Source of the DNA: CAVRQM01 sp963756975
GTDB lineage: Bacteria > Pseudomonadota > Alphaproteobacteria > Acetobacterales > Acetobacteraceae
DNA: 64,000 nt
Direction of reading: 5' to 3'
NCBI GenBank assembly: GCA_963756975.1
Contig: CAVWPS010000002.1
Span: forward strand, 1,116,001-1,180,000
Part shown: positions 28,560 to 36,618 of the stretch, piece by piece
How the letters are laid out: each line of letters opens with the position of its first letter
Numbering within the stretch: position 1 is the first letter of the stretch
Notes under the pieces: model-generated
What the model saw: only the letters and a program-made list of their open reading frames with translations
What the model was told of the DNA's origin: nothing
Databases searched by the model: none
Position numbers and translations under genes: made by a program

Positions 28560-29324
28560 TCAGCTCATCCAGTTTCCGCCGTCGACATTGTACGTCTGCG
28601 CCGTGACGTAATCGCTGTCGGCACTGGCGAGGAACACGGCCATCCCGGTCATGTCCTCCGGCGATCCCATCCGGCCGAGCGGCACGGCCAGCCCGACCGC
28701 CTTCTTCTTCACGCCCAACGCCAAGCCCTCGTATTTCGCGAACTGGGCGTCCACCTCGTCCCACATCGGGGTGTCGACGACGCCGGGGGCGATGCCGTTG
28801 ACCTGGATGTTGTACGGCGCCAGCGCCAGCGCCGCACTCTGGGTGATGCTGATCACCGCCGCCTTGCTGGCGCAGTAGACCGCGACCAGCCCCTCGCCGC
28901 GCCGCCCGGCCTGGCTCGCGAAGTTCACGATCTTGCCCGATTTGCGCTCGACCATGTGCCGCGCGACCGCCTGCGTCATGAACAGCAATCCCTCGGTGTT
29001 GACCGAGAAACACAGGGCGTAGCTGGCACGGGTGATGTCGAGGAACGGCCCCATGTCGAACACGCCGGCGTTGTTGACCAGCACGTCGATCCGCCCGTGC
29101 GTGGAAATCGCGGTCGCGACCGCCGCGTCGATGCTGTCCTGCTTCGTCACGTCGAGTGTGACGGCCGTGGCACCGAGGCCCACTTCCTCCGCCGCGGCGT
29201 CGGCCCCGCTGCGGTCGGCGACGACCACCGTCGCCCCCTCCAGCGCGTACCGCTTGCAGATCGCGAGGCCGATGCCCCGCGCGCCGCCGGTGACGAGTGC
29301 GACGCGTCCCGTGAGCCGGCTCAC
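28560..29324 (-). CDS. smoS: Polyol (sorbitol/galactitol) 2-dehydrogenase, SmoS-like SDR
   Basis: NAD-dependent short-chain dehydrogenase, 254 aa. The cofactor site is TGGARGIG; the catalytic Tyr-Lys pair is in YCASK, with Ser in NFASQAG. Long segments resemble Rhodobacter SmoS: the region after NNAG, then GKIVNFASQAGRRGEGLV, NGIAPGVVDTPMWDEVDAQ and the C-terminus AQTYNVDGGNWMS. SmoS oxidises D-sorbitol to fructose and galactitol to D-tagatose. GTG at 29324 overlaps the stop of the preceding SDR gene (GTGA). It is the last gene of the minus-strand operon that starts with the SorC regulator and SmoEFG-like importer. Confidence 0.85.
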   Translation of the reverse strand: MSRLTGRVALVTGGARGIGLAICKRYALEGATVVVADRSGADAAAEEVGLGATAVTLDVTKQDSIDAAVATAISTHGRIDVLVNNAGVFDMGPFLDITRASYALCFSVNTEGLLFMTQAVARHMVERKSGKIVNFASQAGRRGEGLVAVYCASKAAVISITQSAALALAPYNIQVNGIAPGVVDTPMWDEVDAQFAKYEGLALGVKKKAVGLAVPLGRMGSPEDMTGMAVFLASADSDYVTAQTYNVDGGNWMS

Positions 29325-30094
29325 CAGCAGGTGTATCCGCCGTCGGCCAGCACGATGCTGCCCGTCAGCAAGCTCGCCGCGTCGGATGCCAGGAACAGCA
29401 CGACCGAGGCGATTTCCTCCGGCTGTCCGACGCGGCCCATCGGCGTCATCTCGAGCCACACGTCCGCCATCGCCTTGTCCTCCATGCCGAATTTCGTGAG
29501 CGGCGTCTCGATATAGGTCGGTGCCACCGCGTTGACCCTGACGCCCCGGGCACCCCACTCGGCGGCCAAGGACTTGGTCAGGTGATGAACGGCCGCCTTG
29601 CTCGCGTTATAGAACGATTGCGGCTGCGGCTTGTTGACGATGAAGCCGCTCATCGACCCGATGTTGACGATGCTGCCCGAGCCGCGCTCCAGCATGCGCT
29701 TGCCGAAACTGCGGCAGCACCAGAACAACCCGTCGAGATTGACCTTCATGTGGAAGCGCCAATGGTCGTCGCTGGTGTCCTCGGCCCGCACGTCGGACCG
29801 CGCGACGCCCGCGTTGTTCACCAGGATCGCGACGCCGCCGTTGTCGCGTTCCAGCTTTTCGGCCAGTGCCTCGACGGCCGCGCTGTCGGTCACATCGAGC
29901 GTCGCCGGCGTCGCCGTGTGCCCGGCGCGGCGCAGCGTGTCGGCTGTGGCCTCGGCGCGGTCGGCCAGCATGTCGGCGATGACGACACGCGCCCCGGCTT
30001 CGGCGAGCGCGGTCGCGCACGCCTCGCCGATCCCCTGCCCGCCGCCGGTCACGACGGCAAGGCGGCCTTTCAGGTCGTATTTCTCGAGATACAC
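29321..30094 (-). CDS. SDR-family oxidoreductase, second polyol dehydrogenase candidate
   Basis: A 257-aa short-chain dehydrogenase. NAD site TGGGQGIGEACA; NNAG present; catalytic YNASK with Ser in NIGSMSG. The C-terminus DGGYTCW is typical of polyol/sugar SDRs. It lies between the inner-membrane permease gene (10 bases downstream of it) and smoS (4-base overlap), so it acts on the same substrate family. Which sugar alcohol or ketose it handles cannot be read from the sequence. Confidence 0.85.
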   Translation of the reverse strand: MYLEKYDLKGRLAVVTGGGQGIGEACATALAEAGARVVIADMLADRAEATADTLRRAGHTATPATLDVTDSAAVEALAEKLERDNGGVAILVNNAGVARSDVRAEDTSDDHWRFHMKVNLDGLFWCCRSFGKRMLERGSGSIVNIGSMSGFIVNKPQPQSFYNASKAAVHHLTKSLAAEWGARGVRVNAVAPTYIETPLTKFGMEDKAMADVWLEMTPMGRVGQPEEIASVVLFLASDAASLLTGSIVLADGGYTCW

Positions 30095-30104
30095 GGCAAA
30101 CCCC

Positions 30105-31007
30105 TTATTTCACTGCGCCGAACGTCAGCCCACGGACGAGCTGGCGCTGGCTGACCCAGCCAAGCAACACGATCGGCGCGATCGCCAGCGTCGATGCCGC
30201 CGATAGTTTCGCCCAGAACAAGCCTTCCGGTGCCGAGAACGACGCGATGAACGCGGTCAGCGGCTGACCGTGCGCGGCGTTCAGGTTCAACGCCCAGAAC
30301 GCCTCGTTCCAGCACAGGATCACCGACAGCAGGCCGGTCGAAGCGATGCCGGGGCCGACCAGCGGCAGCAGCACCACGGTGATGACCTGCCATAGCGACG
30401 CGCCGTCGATCCGGCTCGCCTCGATGATGTCCTTCGGCGTGTCCTTGAAGAACGTGAACAGCATCCAGATCACGATCGGCAGATTGGCCAGCGTGTCGAT
30501 GATGACCAGCGCGATCCGGCTGCCGAGCAGGCCGGACGACTGCGCGATCAGGTAGATCGGGATCAGCGCGCCCACCGGCGGCAGCATTTTCGTCGACAGC
30601 ATCCAGAGCAGCGTGCCCTTGGTCCGCTTGGTCGGGAAGAACGACATCGCGAACGCTGCGGGGATCGCAAGCCCCAGTGCCAGGAACGTCGCGCCGAACG
30701 ACACGATCACCGAGTTCGCCGCGTACGACAGGTAATCCGCGCGCTCGAAGATGGTGTGATAGTTTTCCAGCGTCGGTGAAAAGACCAGCAGCGGCGGCGT
30801 CGCGATCGCCTGGACCTCGGTCTTGAACGAGGTCAGCACCATCCACGCGATCGGGAAGAACGTGACCAGGGCGATGACCCAGGCCAGCACGCCGGCGATC
30901 CGTCCCGGCAGCGCGCGCTGGAACGGCGTCTGCCGCAACGACACGCCGCTAGACGACCGGCCGTGGCTGAGGCCCGTTTCGGTCGGGGCACCCACGAGCG
31001 CGCTCAT
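30105..31007 (-). CDS. smoG: Polyol ABC transporter permease, SmoG/MalG type
   Basis: A 300-aa inner membrane subunit. It has about six hydrophobic segments, the EAA docking loop EASRIDGASLWQVI, and PPVGALIPIYLIAQ in the periplasmic half. ATG at 31007 overlaps the stop of the SmoF-like gene (4 bases). The longer frame that continues upstream is only open sequence within that gene. It pairs with the other permease to form the channel for a hexitol. Confidence 0.9.
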   Translation of the reverse strand: MSALVGAPTETGLSHGRSSSGVSLRQTPFQRALPGRIAGVLAWVIALVTFFPIAWMVLTSFKTEVQAIATPPLLVFSPTLENYHTIFERADYLSYAANSVIVSFGATFLALGLAIPAAFAMSFFPTKRTKGTLLWMLSTKMLPPVGALIPIYLIAQSSGLLGSRIALVIIDTLANLPIVIWMLFTFFKDTPKDIIEASRIDGASLWQVITVVLLPLVGPGIASTGLLSVILCWNEAFWALNLNAAHGQPLTAFIASFSAPEGLFWAKLSAASTLAIAPIVLLGWVSQRQLVRGLTFGAVK

Positions 31008-31894
31008 ACGTCGAGCCTTTTCGCGACGATTCGGATCAGGATGGCGGCGACGACGTTGGCCAGGATGATCGCGACGACACCCATCGCCGAGGCGCCGCCG
31101 ACGTCGTTCGCGTTGGCGAGTCGTTGCGAGATCAGGAAGGTCAGGTTGCTCGAACTGACACCCGGTCCGCCCGACGTGGTGATCGCGATTTCGGCGAAGA
31201 TGCTCAGCAGGAAGATCGTCTCGATCATCGTGACGACGCCGATGGCGCGGCCCAGATGCGGCAACTGGATGTTGAAGAACACCGCGATCGGGCCGGCACC
31301 ATCGATCTTCGCCGCCTCGAGCGCGCTGTCGTCGAGCGATTGCAGGGCGGTGACCAGGATCAGGAACGCGAACGGCGTCCATTCCCAGGCGACGATCATC
31401 ACCACCGACGTCAGCGGCCACTGGCCCAGCATGTCGATCGGCCCGAGGCCGAGCAGCCCGGCGATCCAGGCGAAGATGCCGTTCACGGGGCTCATGAACA
31501 GGTTCTTCCAGACCACCGCCGCCACGGTCGGCATGACGAAGAACGGCGAGATCATCAGCACCCGCGCGAACCCGCGTCCGGCGAACCGCGTCTCGAACAG
31601 GGCGGCCGTGACGGTGCCGACGATGAGCGTCAGAGCGAGAACCTCGATCACCAGCTGCAACGTGATCCGCAGCGCGATCCACAGGTTCGGGTTCTGGAAC
31701 AGGTAGAAGTAATTGCGCAGGCCGTAGAAGCCGTAGCGCTCCGGATACAGCAAATTGTATCGATACAGGGAGTAGAACAGCGTCAGCGCCAGCGGCACCA
31801 ACGAGAACAGCAGCAGAAGCACCACCGAGGGTGCGACCAGCGGCATGGTGCGGACACCGCCACCCTTGCCGTCGCCAATCGCCGCGGCCGCCAT
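31004..31894 (-). CDS. smoF: Polyol ABC transporter permease, SmoF/MalF type
   Basis: A 296-aa inner membrane subunit with an N-terminal hydrophobic segment (PLVAPSVVLLLLFSLVPLAL) and five more. The EAA loop is EAAKIDGAGPIAVFFNI, and the SGGPGVSSSNLTFLI segment is typical of polyol permeases. ATG at 31894 is preceded by GGGGAGGGGAG; a TTG 18 bases upstream is less likely. A GC-rich hairpin separates it from the binding protein gene upstream. Confidence 0.9.
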   Translation of the reverse strand: MAAAAIGDGKGGGVRTMPLVAPSVVLLLLFSLVPLALTLFYSLYRYNLLYPERYGFYGLRNYFYLFQNPNLWIALRITLQLVIEVLALTLIVGTVTAALFETRFAGRGFARVLMISPFFVMPTVAAVVWKNLFMSPVNGIFAWIAGLLGLGPIDMLGQWPLTSVVMIVAWEWTPFAFLILVTALQSLDDSALEAAKIDGAGPIAVFFNIQLPHLGRAIGVVTMIETIFLLSIFAEIAITTSGGPGVSSSNLTFLISQRLANANDVGGASAMGVVAIILANVVAAILIRIVAKRLDV

Positions 31895-31942
31895 GGTCTC
31901 TCCCCTCCCCAATCATGACCTCCGCCGTTGGCCGGGGAGGCT

Positions 31943-31966
31943 GGCGCGGGGTTTTGCCCCCGCGCC
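31943..31966 (-). promoter_or_regulatory. Intercistronic GC-rich hairpin between binding protein and permease genes
   Basis: On the plus strand GGCGCGGGG (31943-31951) pairs with CCCCGCGCC (31958-31966) in a 9-bp stem. It sits in the 95-base gap after the binding-protein stop and before the permease. Such hairpins often stabilise the upstream mRNA or attenuate, so that more binding protein is made than permease. The role is inferred. Confidence 0.55.
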
Positions 31967-31989
31967 GTTTGTCGCTTAGAGCCGAAAAA

Positions 31990-33297
31990 CTACTTGGTGT
32001 AGCCGGCCTGGTCCATCACGGCGACGGCCGCCGCCTGCGCCTGCTTCAGCGTGTCGGCCGGGGTCTGCTGACCGGCCAGCGCGCCGCCGACCATCTGGCC
32101 GACCTGCGTGCCGAGATCCGCGAACTCCGGGATCGCGACGTACTGGATGCCGGTGTAGGGCACCGGGTTCATGCTCGGCTTGCTGAGGTCGGTCGACAGG
32201 ATCGCGGTCTTGGTCGCGTTCGCGAACGGCGCGGCCGAGATGTAGTTCTGGTTGGCGTAGGTCGACGCGCGCGTGCCCGGCGGGGTCAGCGCCCAGCCCT
32301 GGGTCGTGCCGACCATGTTGATGTAGTCCTTGCTGGTCGCCCAGGTGACGAACGACTTGGCGGCCGCCTGCTCCTTGGACGTCGCGGGGATCGCGAGCGA
32401 CCACGACCAGAACCAGGCGGAGCCGTTCGGCGTGACCTGCGTCGGCGCCGCGGTGAAGGCGACCTTGTCGTAGACGGTGCTGGTCGACTTATCGAACAGC
32501 GAGCCGGCGGCCGCCGTCGCGTCGATCCACATGCCGCAATGCCCGGTCGCGAACAGGGCGCGCGTCTCGTTGTAGCCGTTGGAGCTGACGCCCGGCGGGC
32601 CGTCGGCCTTCATCGTGTCGACATAGAACGTCAGCGCGTCGAGCCAGGGCTTCTGGTCGAGCTGCGGCTTCCAGTTCATGTCGAACCACTGGCCGCCGAA
32701 CGTGTTCACGACGGTATCGAAATACGCCATGTTCTCGCCCCAGCCGGGCTTGCCGCGGACGCACAGGCCATACTGCTGATGCGCCTTGTCGGTCAGCTTG
32801 TCGGCGAACTCGCGGATCTGCGTGTAGGTGGGGTGGTCGGGCATCGTGAGCCCGGCCTTGTCGAACAGGTCCTTGCGATACATCGTGAACGAGCTCTCGG
32901 CGTAGAACGGAAGCGCGTACAGCGTGTCTTTCGCCGACAGCGCCCCGCGAATCGCCGGGAACACATCCTCCAGGTCGTAGTTGGCCCCGAGATCGGTCAT
33001 CGGGCTCAGCCAGCCCTGCTTGCCCCAGATCGGCACTTCGTACGACCCGACGGTGACGATATCGAACTGGCCGCCCTTGGTGGCGATGTCGGTGGTGACG
33101 CGCTGCCGCAGCACGTTCTCTTCCAGCACGACCCAGTTGATCTTGTTGCCGGTCTGCTCTTCCCACTTGGGCGAGAGCTTCTGCATGATGATCATGTCGT
33201 TGTTGTTGACGGTCGCGACGGTGATCGTCGCGGCGTCGGCGACGCCGGCCAGCCCGACCAAAGCCGTGGCGGTGGCGAGAATAGTTTTCAGGCGCAT
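31990..33297 (-). CDS. smoE: Sorbitol/mannitol-type ABC transporter substrate-binding protein
   Basis: Periplasmic polyol receptor, 435 aa. The signal peptide MRLKTILATATALVGLAGVADA is cleaved at about residue 22. The mature N-terminus (ATITVATVNNNDMIIMQKLS) and the segment ENVLRQRVTTDIATKGGQFD, then SYEVPIWGKQGWLSPM and GHCGMWIDATAAAGS, resemble Rhodobacter SmoE. ATG at 33297 has GGGAGG seven bases upstream. It stands after the SorC regulator and before the two permeases. The exact hexitol is not determined. Confidence 0.9.
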   Translation of the reverse strand: MRLKTILATATALVGLAGVADAATITVATVNNNDMIIMQKLSPKWEEQTGNKINWVVLEENVLRQRVTTDIATKGGQFDIVTVGSYEVPIWGKQGWLSPMTDLGANYDLEDVFPAIRGALSAKDTLYALPFYAESSFTMYRKDLFDKAGLTMPDHPTYTQIREFADKLTDKAHQQYGLCVRGKPGWGENMAYFDTVVNTFGGQWFDMNWKPQLDQKPWLDALTFYVDTMKADGPPGVSSNGYNETRALFATGHCGMWIDATAAAGSLFDKSTSTVYDKVAFTAAPTQVTPNGSAWFWSWSLAIPATSKEQAAAKSFVTWATSKDYINMVGTTQGWALTPPGTRASTYANQNYISAAPFANATKTAILSTDLSKPSMNPVPYTGIQYVAIPEFADLGTQVGQMVGGALAGQQTPADTLKQAQAAAVAVMDQAGYTK

Positions 33298-33319
33298 CGA
33301 GGAGCCTCCCTTACGTTTA

Positions 33320-33339
33320 TTTGGCCGGCACACGCCAAA
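33320..33339. promoter_or_regulatory. Candidate operator dyad upstream of smoE-like gene
   Basis: TTTGGC-N8-GCCAAA is a perfect 6-bp inverted repeat in the 94-base gap between the SorC regulator and the binding-protein gene, 23 bases upstream of the latter's start. It could be a regulator site for an internal promoter. A single short dyad is weak evidence. Confidence 0.35.
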
Positions 33340-33391
33340 GAGAGGGCGTCTGCTCGACAGGTGGGCACGATCCCATCCGCACCGATGGGTG

Positions 33392-34378
33392 TCAAGTGTT
33401 CGCGATCAAGGCCGATGCTGTTGCCTCATCGGTAATCAACCCGCCGAGCAGGTTCCCGCGCAGCGCCGCGCGGAGGGCCGCGACCTTGGTCTCCCCGCCG
33501 GCGATGCCGACCACCAGCCGCCAGTCGACCGGCGGCGGCAGGCGCAACCCGTTCACCCTGGCGTCGACCGAGGTCGTCAATGGCTCGCCGCGTTCGTCGA
33601 ACGGCGCGCCCGCGATCTCGCCCACGGCACCTGCCTCCATCAACTCGTTCAGGTCGCCGTCGCTCACGAACCCGTCGGCGTGGATCGGGCACTGCCAGCC
33701 GATCTGCCCGACGCCGACCAGCAGGTGTCGCGATTGTTCCAGCAATGCGGTGAGGGTTTTGAACGGCCGTTGCTGCTGAAACAGCCGCCGCTCCTCCTCG
33801 GTCGCGGCGATCACCGGGGCCGGCATCGGATAGCATTGGGCCCCGGTGCGGGCGGCGATTTCGATCACCGGCTCCTGCGCCCCGGCACGCCCCTCGACCC
33901 GCATCGTGCCGCACAGCGACATCACCTTGTGCTGCGGCGCGTCCTGCGGCGACAGCTCGGCCGCCGCCGCCCGCAGCGTGGCCCCGGTCGACAGCGCGAT
34001 GACCAGCGGTGCCCGCGAGGCGAACCAGTGCGCCAGCAGATCGGCACCCGCGATCGCGAGCCCCGCGCGGCGCGCGCGATCGCCGTCCGGACCGGCCACC
34101 GACGGACAGACGGTGCAGACGCGAAGGCCCCATTGCGCGCGCAGGGCGGATTCGAGCTCGACGCAGGCGGCGATCGGGTGGTCGAGGCGGAACTTGATCA
34201 GCTTCTCGCTGACCGCGAGCGACACCAGCCGCTGCGCCGACTGACGCGAGATGTCCAGCGTCGCGGCGATCTCGTCTTGCGTGCGCCCGGCGATGTAATA
34301 GAGCCACGCGGCGCGCGCCGCCTGCTCCAGACGCAACGACGCCGTATCGTGCCGACCTGTGGCCTGACCGTTTTTCAT
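33392..34378 (-). CDS. SorC-family sugar-binding transcriptional regulator
   Basis: A 328-aa regulator. The N-terminal helix-turn-helix is RTQDEIAATLDISRQSAQRL. The C-terminal SorC sugar-phosphate-binding domain includes PLVIALSTGATLRAAAAEL and VVGIAGGETKVAALRAAL. ATG at 34378 has GGGAG seven bases upstream. It leads the polyol importer and dehydrogenase genes and diverges from the PfkB kinase gene with only 57 bases between starts, so it probably controls both directions in response to a phosphorylated sugar. Confidence 0.9.
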   Translation of the reverse strand: MKNGQATGRHDTASLRLEQAARAAWLYYIAGRTQDEIAATLDISRQSAQRLVSLAVSEKLIKFRLDHPIAACVELESALRAQWGLRVCTVCPSVAGPDGDRARRAGLAIAGADLLAHWFASRAPLVIALSTGATLRAAAAELSPQDAPQHKVMSLCGTMRVEGRAGAQEPVIEIAARTGAQCYPMPAPVIAATEEERRLFQQQRPFKTLTALLEQSRHLLVGVGQIGWQCPIHADGFVSDGDLNELMEAGAVGEIAGAPFDERGEPLTTSVDARVNGLRLPPPVDWRLVVGIAGGETKVAALRAALRGNLLGGLITDEATASALIANT

Positions 34379-34435
34379 TGAAGTCTCCCGCCACAACAAT
34401 CGCCCATAAGCAGGGCATTTGCCAAGGACCGTAAT
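34379..34435. promoter_or_regulatory. Short divergent control region, SorC regulator / PfkB kinase
   Basis: The 57 bases hold both ribosome-binding sites and must be within the transcribed leader of at least one side. A loose dyad GCCC-N7-GGGC is present at 34402-34416. No clear -35/-10 pair was recognised. Its status as a shared promoter rests on gene layout. Confidence 0.4.
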
Positions 34436-35353
34436 GTGCTGGTGACGCTGGGCGAGCTGCTGGTCGAAATGATGGCCGCCGACCGTGGCCAGCCGTTCGA
34501 CCATCCGGGCTCGTTCATCGGTCCCTATCCGTCCGGAGCGCCCGCGATCTTCGCCGATCAGGCGGCCAAGCAGGGATGCAAGACGGCGATCGCGGGTGTC
34601 GTGGCCGACGACGGGTTCGGCGATTGCGTGGTCGGCCGGCTGCGCGACGACGGCGTCGACGTCTCGGCCGTTCGCCGCGTCGCCTCACCCGCGACCGGGG
34701 TCGCGTTCGTGACCTACGCCGAGGACGGCGCGCGGAGGTTCATCTTCCATCTGGGCAACGCCGCCTGCGGCCTGCTCGCGCCGGACGATGTCGCGCGGCT
34801 GCCGGACCCGAGTTGCCTGCATCTGATGGGATCCTCGCTCGCGGCACCCGGAATGTCGGCCATCGTCGCCGCCGCGCGAGCGAGGCTGGGCGGCGGATTG
34901 CTGTCGTTCGATCCCAACGTGCGGGCCGAGCTGTCGGGCGATCCCGCGACGGCGTCCCTGATCGGCGAACTGGCGGACGCGGCCGACCTGCTGCTGCCGA
35001 GCGAGGCGGATCTCGGCTATCTGCGCCCCGGCATGAACGAGGACGAGGCGGCGCGCTCCTATCTCGGCACGGCCCGTGCCGTGCTGGTGAAGCGTGGTGC
35101 GCGCGGGACGGTGCTGCACACCAGGGACGGCCGGATCGAGACGCCGGGGTTCACGGTCACCGAAATCGATCCCACCGGGGCCGGCGACTGCGCCGGGGCG
35201 ACGTTCGTGGCCGGATGGCTCGCGGGCACGACGCCTCCGGCGCTGCTGCCGCGCGTTAACGCGGCCGGCGCGCTGGCGGTCTCTCGCCGCGGCCCGATGG
35301 AGGGCAACAGCACGCCCGCCGAGATCGACGCATTTTTGGAGAGTCACGCATGA
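34436..35353 (+). CDS. PfkB-family ketose kinase (candidate tagatose/fructose kinase)
   Basis: A 305-aa ribokinase-like enzyme. The N-terminal PfkB signature region is GPYPSGAPAIFADQAAKQG. The ATP/anion-hole motif DPTGAGDCAGATFVAG near the C-terminus carries the catalytic Asp. GTG at 34436 follows AAGGA; the ATG two bases earlier is out of frame. It overlaps the GatZ-type gene by four bases. Next to a SmoS-like dehydrogenase that makes fructose or tagatose, it is best read as the kinase for that ketose. Substrate specificity is inferred from context. Confidence 0.85.
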   Translation: MLVTLGELLVEMMAADRGQPFDHPGSFIGPYPSGAPAIFADQAAKQGCKTAIAGVVADDGFGDCVVGRLRDDGVDVSAVRRVASPATGVAFVTYAEDGARRFIFHLGNAACGLLAPDDVARLPDPSCLHLMGSSLAAPGMSAIVAAARARLGGGLLSFDPNVRAELSGDPATASLIGELADAADLLLPSEADLGYLRPGMNEDEAARSYLGTARAVLVKRGARGTVLHTRDGRIETPGFTVTEIDPTGAGDCAGATFVAGWLAGTTPPALLPRVNAAGALAVSRRGPMEGNSTPAEIDAFLESHA

Positions 35354-36618
35354 CCGACGCCCTCACCATGTTTCGCGACACCCTTGCGAAGAACCTCGCC
35401 GGCGCGCCGGTCGGCATCGTCTCGGTCTGCTCGGCCCACCCCCTGGTGCTCGACGCGACGCTGGCGCGGGCGGCGCGCGACGGCAATTCCGTCCTGATCG
35501 AGGCGACGTGCAACCAGGTCAACCAGGACGGCGGCTATACGGGGCAGACCCCGGCGGCGTTCCGCGACGCCCTGTTCGCGCGCGCCGACGCCGCCGGTGT
35601 TCCCAAGGGTTCGGTCCTGCTCGGCGGCGACCATCTGGGGCCGAACCCCTGGCGGCATCTGCCGGCCGAGGCCGCCATGGAGCGTGCCAGGGTTCTGGTC
35701 GATGCCTACGCCCGGGCCGGCTACTCGAAGCTGCATCTGGACGCGAGCATGGCATGCGCCGGCGATCCGCATGTGCTGCCGGCGGCGACGATCGCGGCGC
35801 GGGCCGCCGATTTGGCCCGTGTCGCCGAGGCCGCAGCGCCGACCCCGCCCGTCTACGTCGTCGGGACCGAGGTGCCGACGCCCGGGGGTGCCCGCGACGA
35901 CGAGCCGGCGCTGCATGTGACCGAGCCGGCGGATGTGCGGGCGACGCTCGACCTGCACCGCGCCGCCTTCGCCGCCGCCGGGTGCGCGCCGGCGATGGAG
36001 CGGGTGTGCGCGATCGTCGTTCAGCCCGGCGTCGAGTTCTCGCAGCACGGTGTCGAGGCGTTCGATCCGGTCGCGGCGCGGACGCTGAGCACGCTGGCGG
36101 CGGAACTGGGCGGAGCCGTGTTCGAGGCGCATTCGACCGACTACCAGACCGGCACCGCGCTCGCGGGGCTGGTACGCGGGCACTTCGCCGTCCTGAAGGT
36201 CGGGCCGCAGCTGACCTGGGCGCTGCGCGAGGCGGCATTCGCGCTGGACGCGATCGCGGCCGAGCTGACCGGTGCCGCGATCCTCCGCCCGGCCCTGGAC
36301 GCGGCGATGGACGCGGACCCGCGCTGGTGGCGCGGCTACGTGGAGCCGGCCGACCGGGCCGGGCGGGCGTTCGGGCTCAGTGACCGGGTCCGCTACTACT
36401 GGCCGGCCCCGGTCGTCGCGACGGCATGGGCCGGGCTGCTGCGCGCGCTGTCGGCGGTCGCGATCCCGTGGCCGGTGCTGGCGCAGTATCTGCCGTTCGA
36501 GGCGGCGATGGTCCGCGCCGGCGCGTTGGCGGCCGAGCCGCTCCCGCTGCTGACCGCCCACGTCGACCGGGTGCTCGCGACCTACGCGGCGGCGGCCGGC
36601 TCCATCAGCGCGCGATAG
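35350..36618 (+). CDS. gatZ: GatZ/KbaZ-family protein, tagatose-6-phosphate 4-epimerase candidate
   Basis: A 422-aa TIM-barrel protein of the D-tagatose-1,6-bisphosphate aldolase non-catalytic subunit family. Family segments: GIVSVCSAHPLVLDA, LIEATCNQVNQDGGYTGQ, LLGGDHLGPNPWRHLPAE, KLHLDASMAC, VVGTEVPTPGGA and EAHSTDYQTG. No gatY/kbaY catalytic subunit is in the window. In Agrobacterium a GatZ-family protein acts as D-tagatose-6-phosphate 4-epimerase, giving fructose 6-phosphate, and pairing with a PfkB kinase here fits that role. It overlaps the kinase stop by four bases and the convergent FGGY gene by 37. Confidence 0.88.
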   Translation: MTDALTMFRDTLAKNLAGAPVGIVSVCSAHPLVLDATLARAARDGNSVLIEATCNQVNQDGGYTGQTPAAFRDALFARADAAGVPKGSVLLGGDHLGPNPWRHLPAEAAMERARVLVDAYARAGYSKLHLDASMACAGDPHVLPAATIAARAADLARVAEAAAPTPPVYVVGTEVPTPGGARDDEPALHVTEPADVRATLDLHRAAFAAAGCAPAMERVCAIVVQPGVEFSQHGVEAFDPVAARTLSTLAAELGGAVFEAHSTDYQTGTALAGLVRGHFAVLKVGPQLTWALREAAFALDAIAAELTGAAILRPALDAAMDADPRWWRGYVEPADRAGRAFGLSDRVRYYWPAPVVATAWAGLLRALSAVAIPWPVLAQYLPFEAAMVRAGALAAEPLPLLTAHVDRVLATYAAAAGSISAR

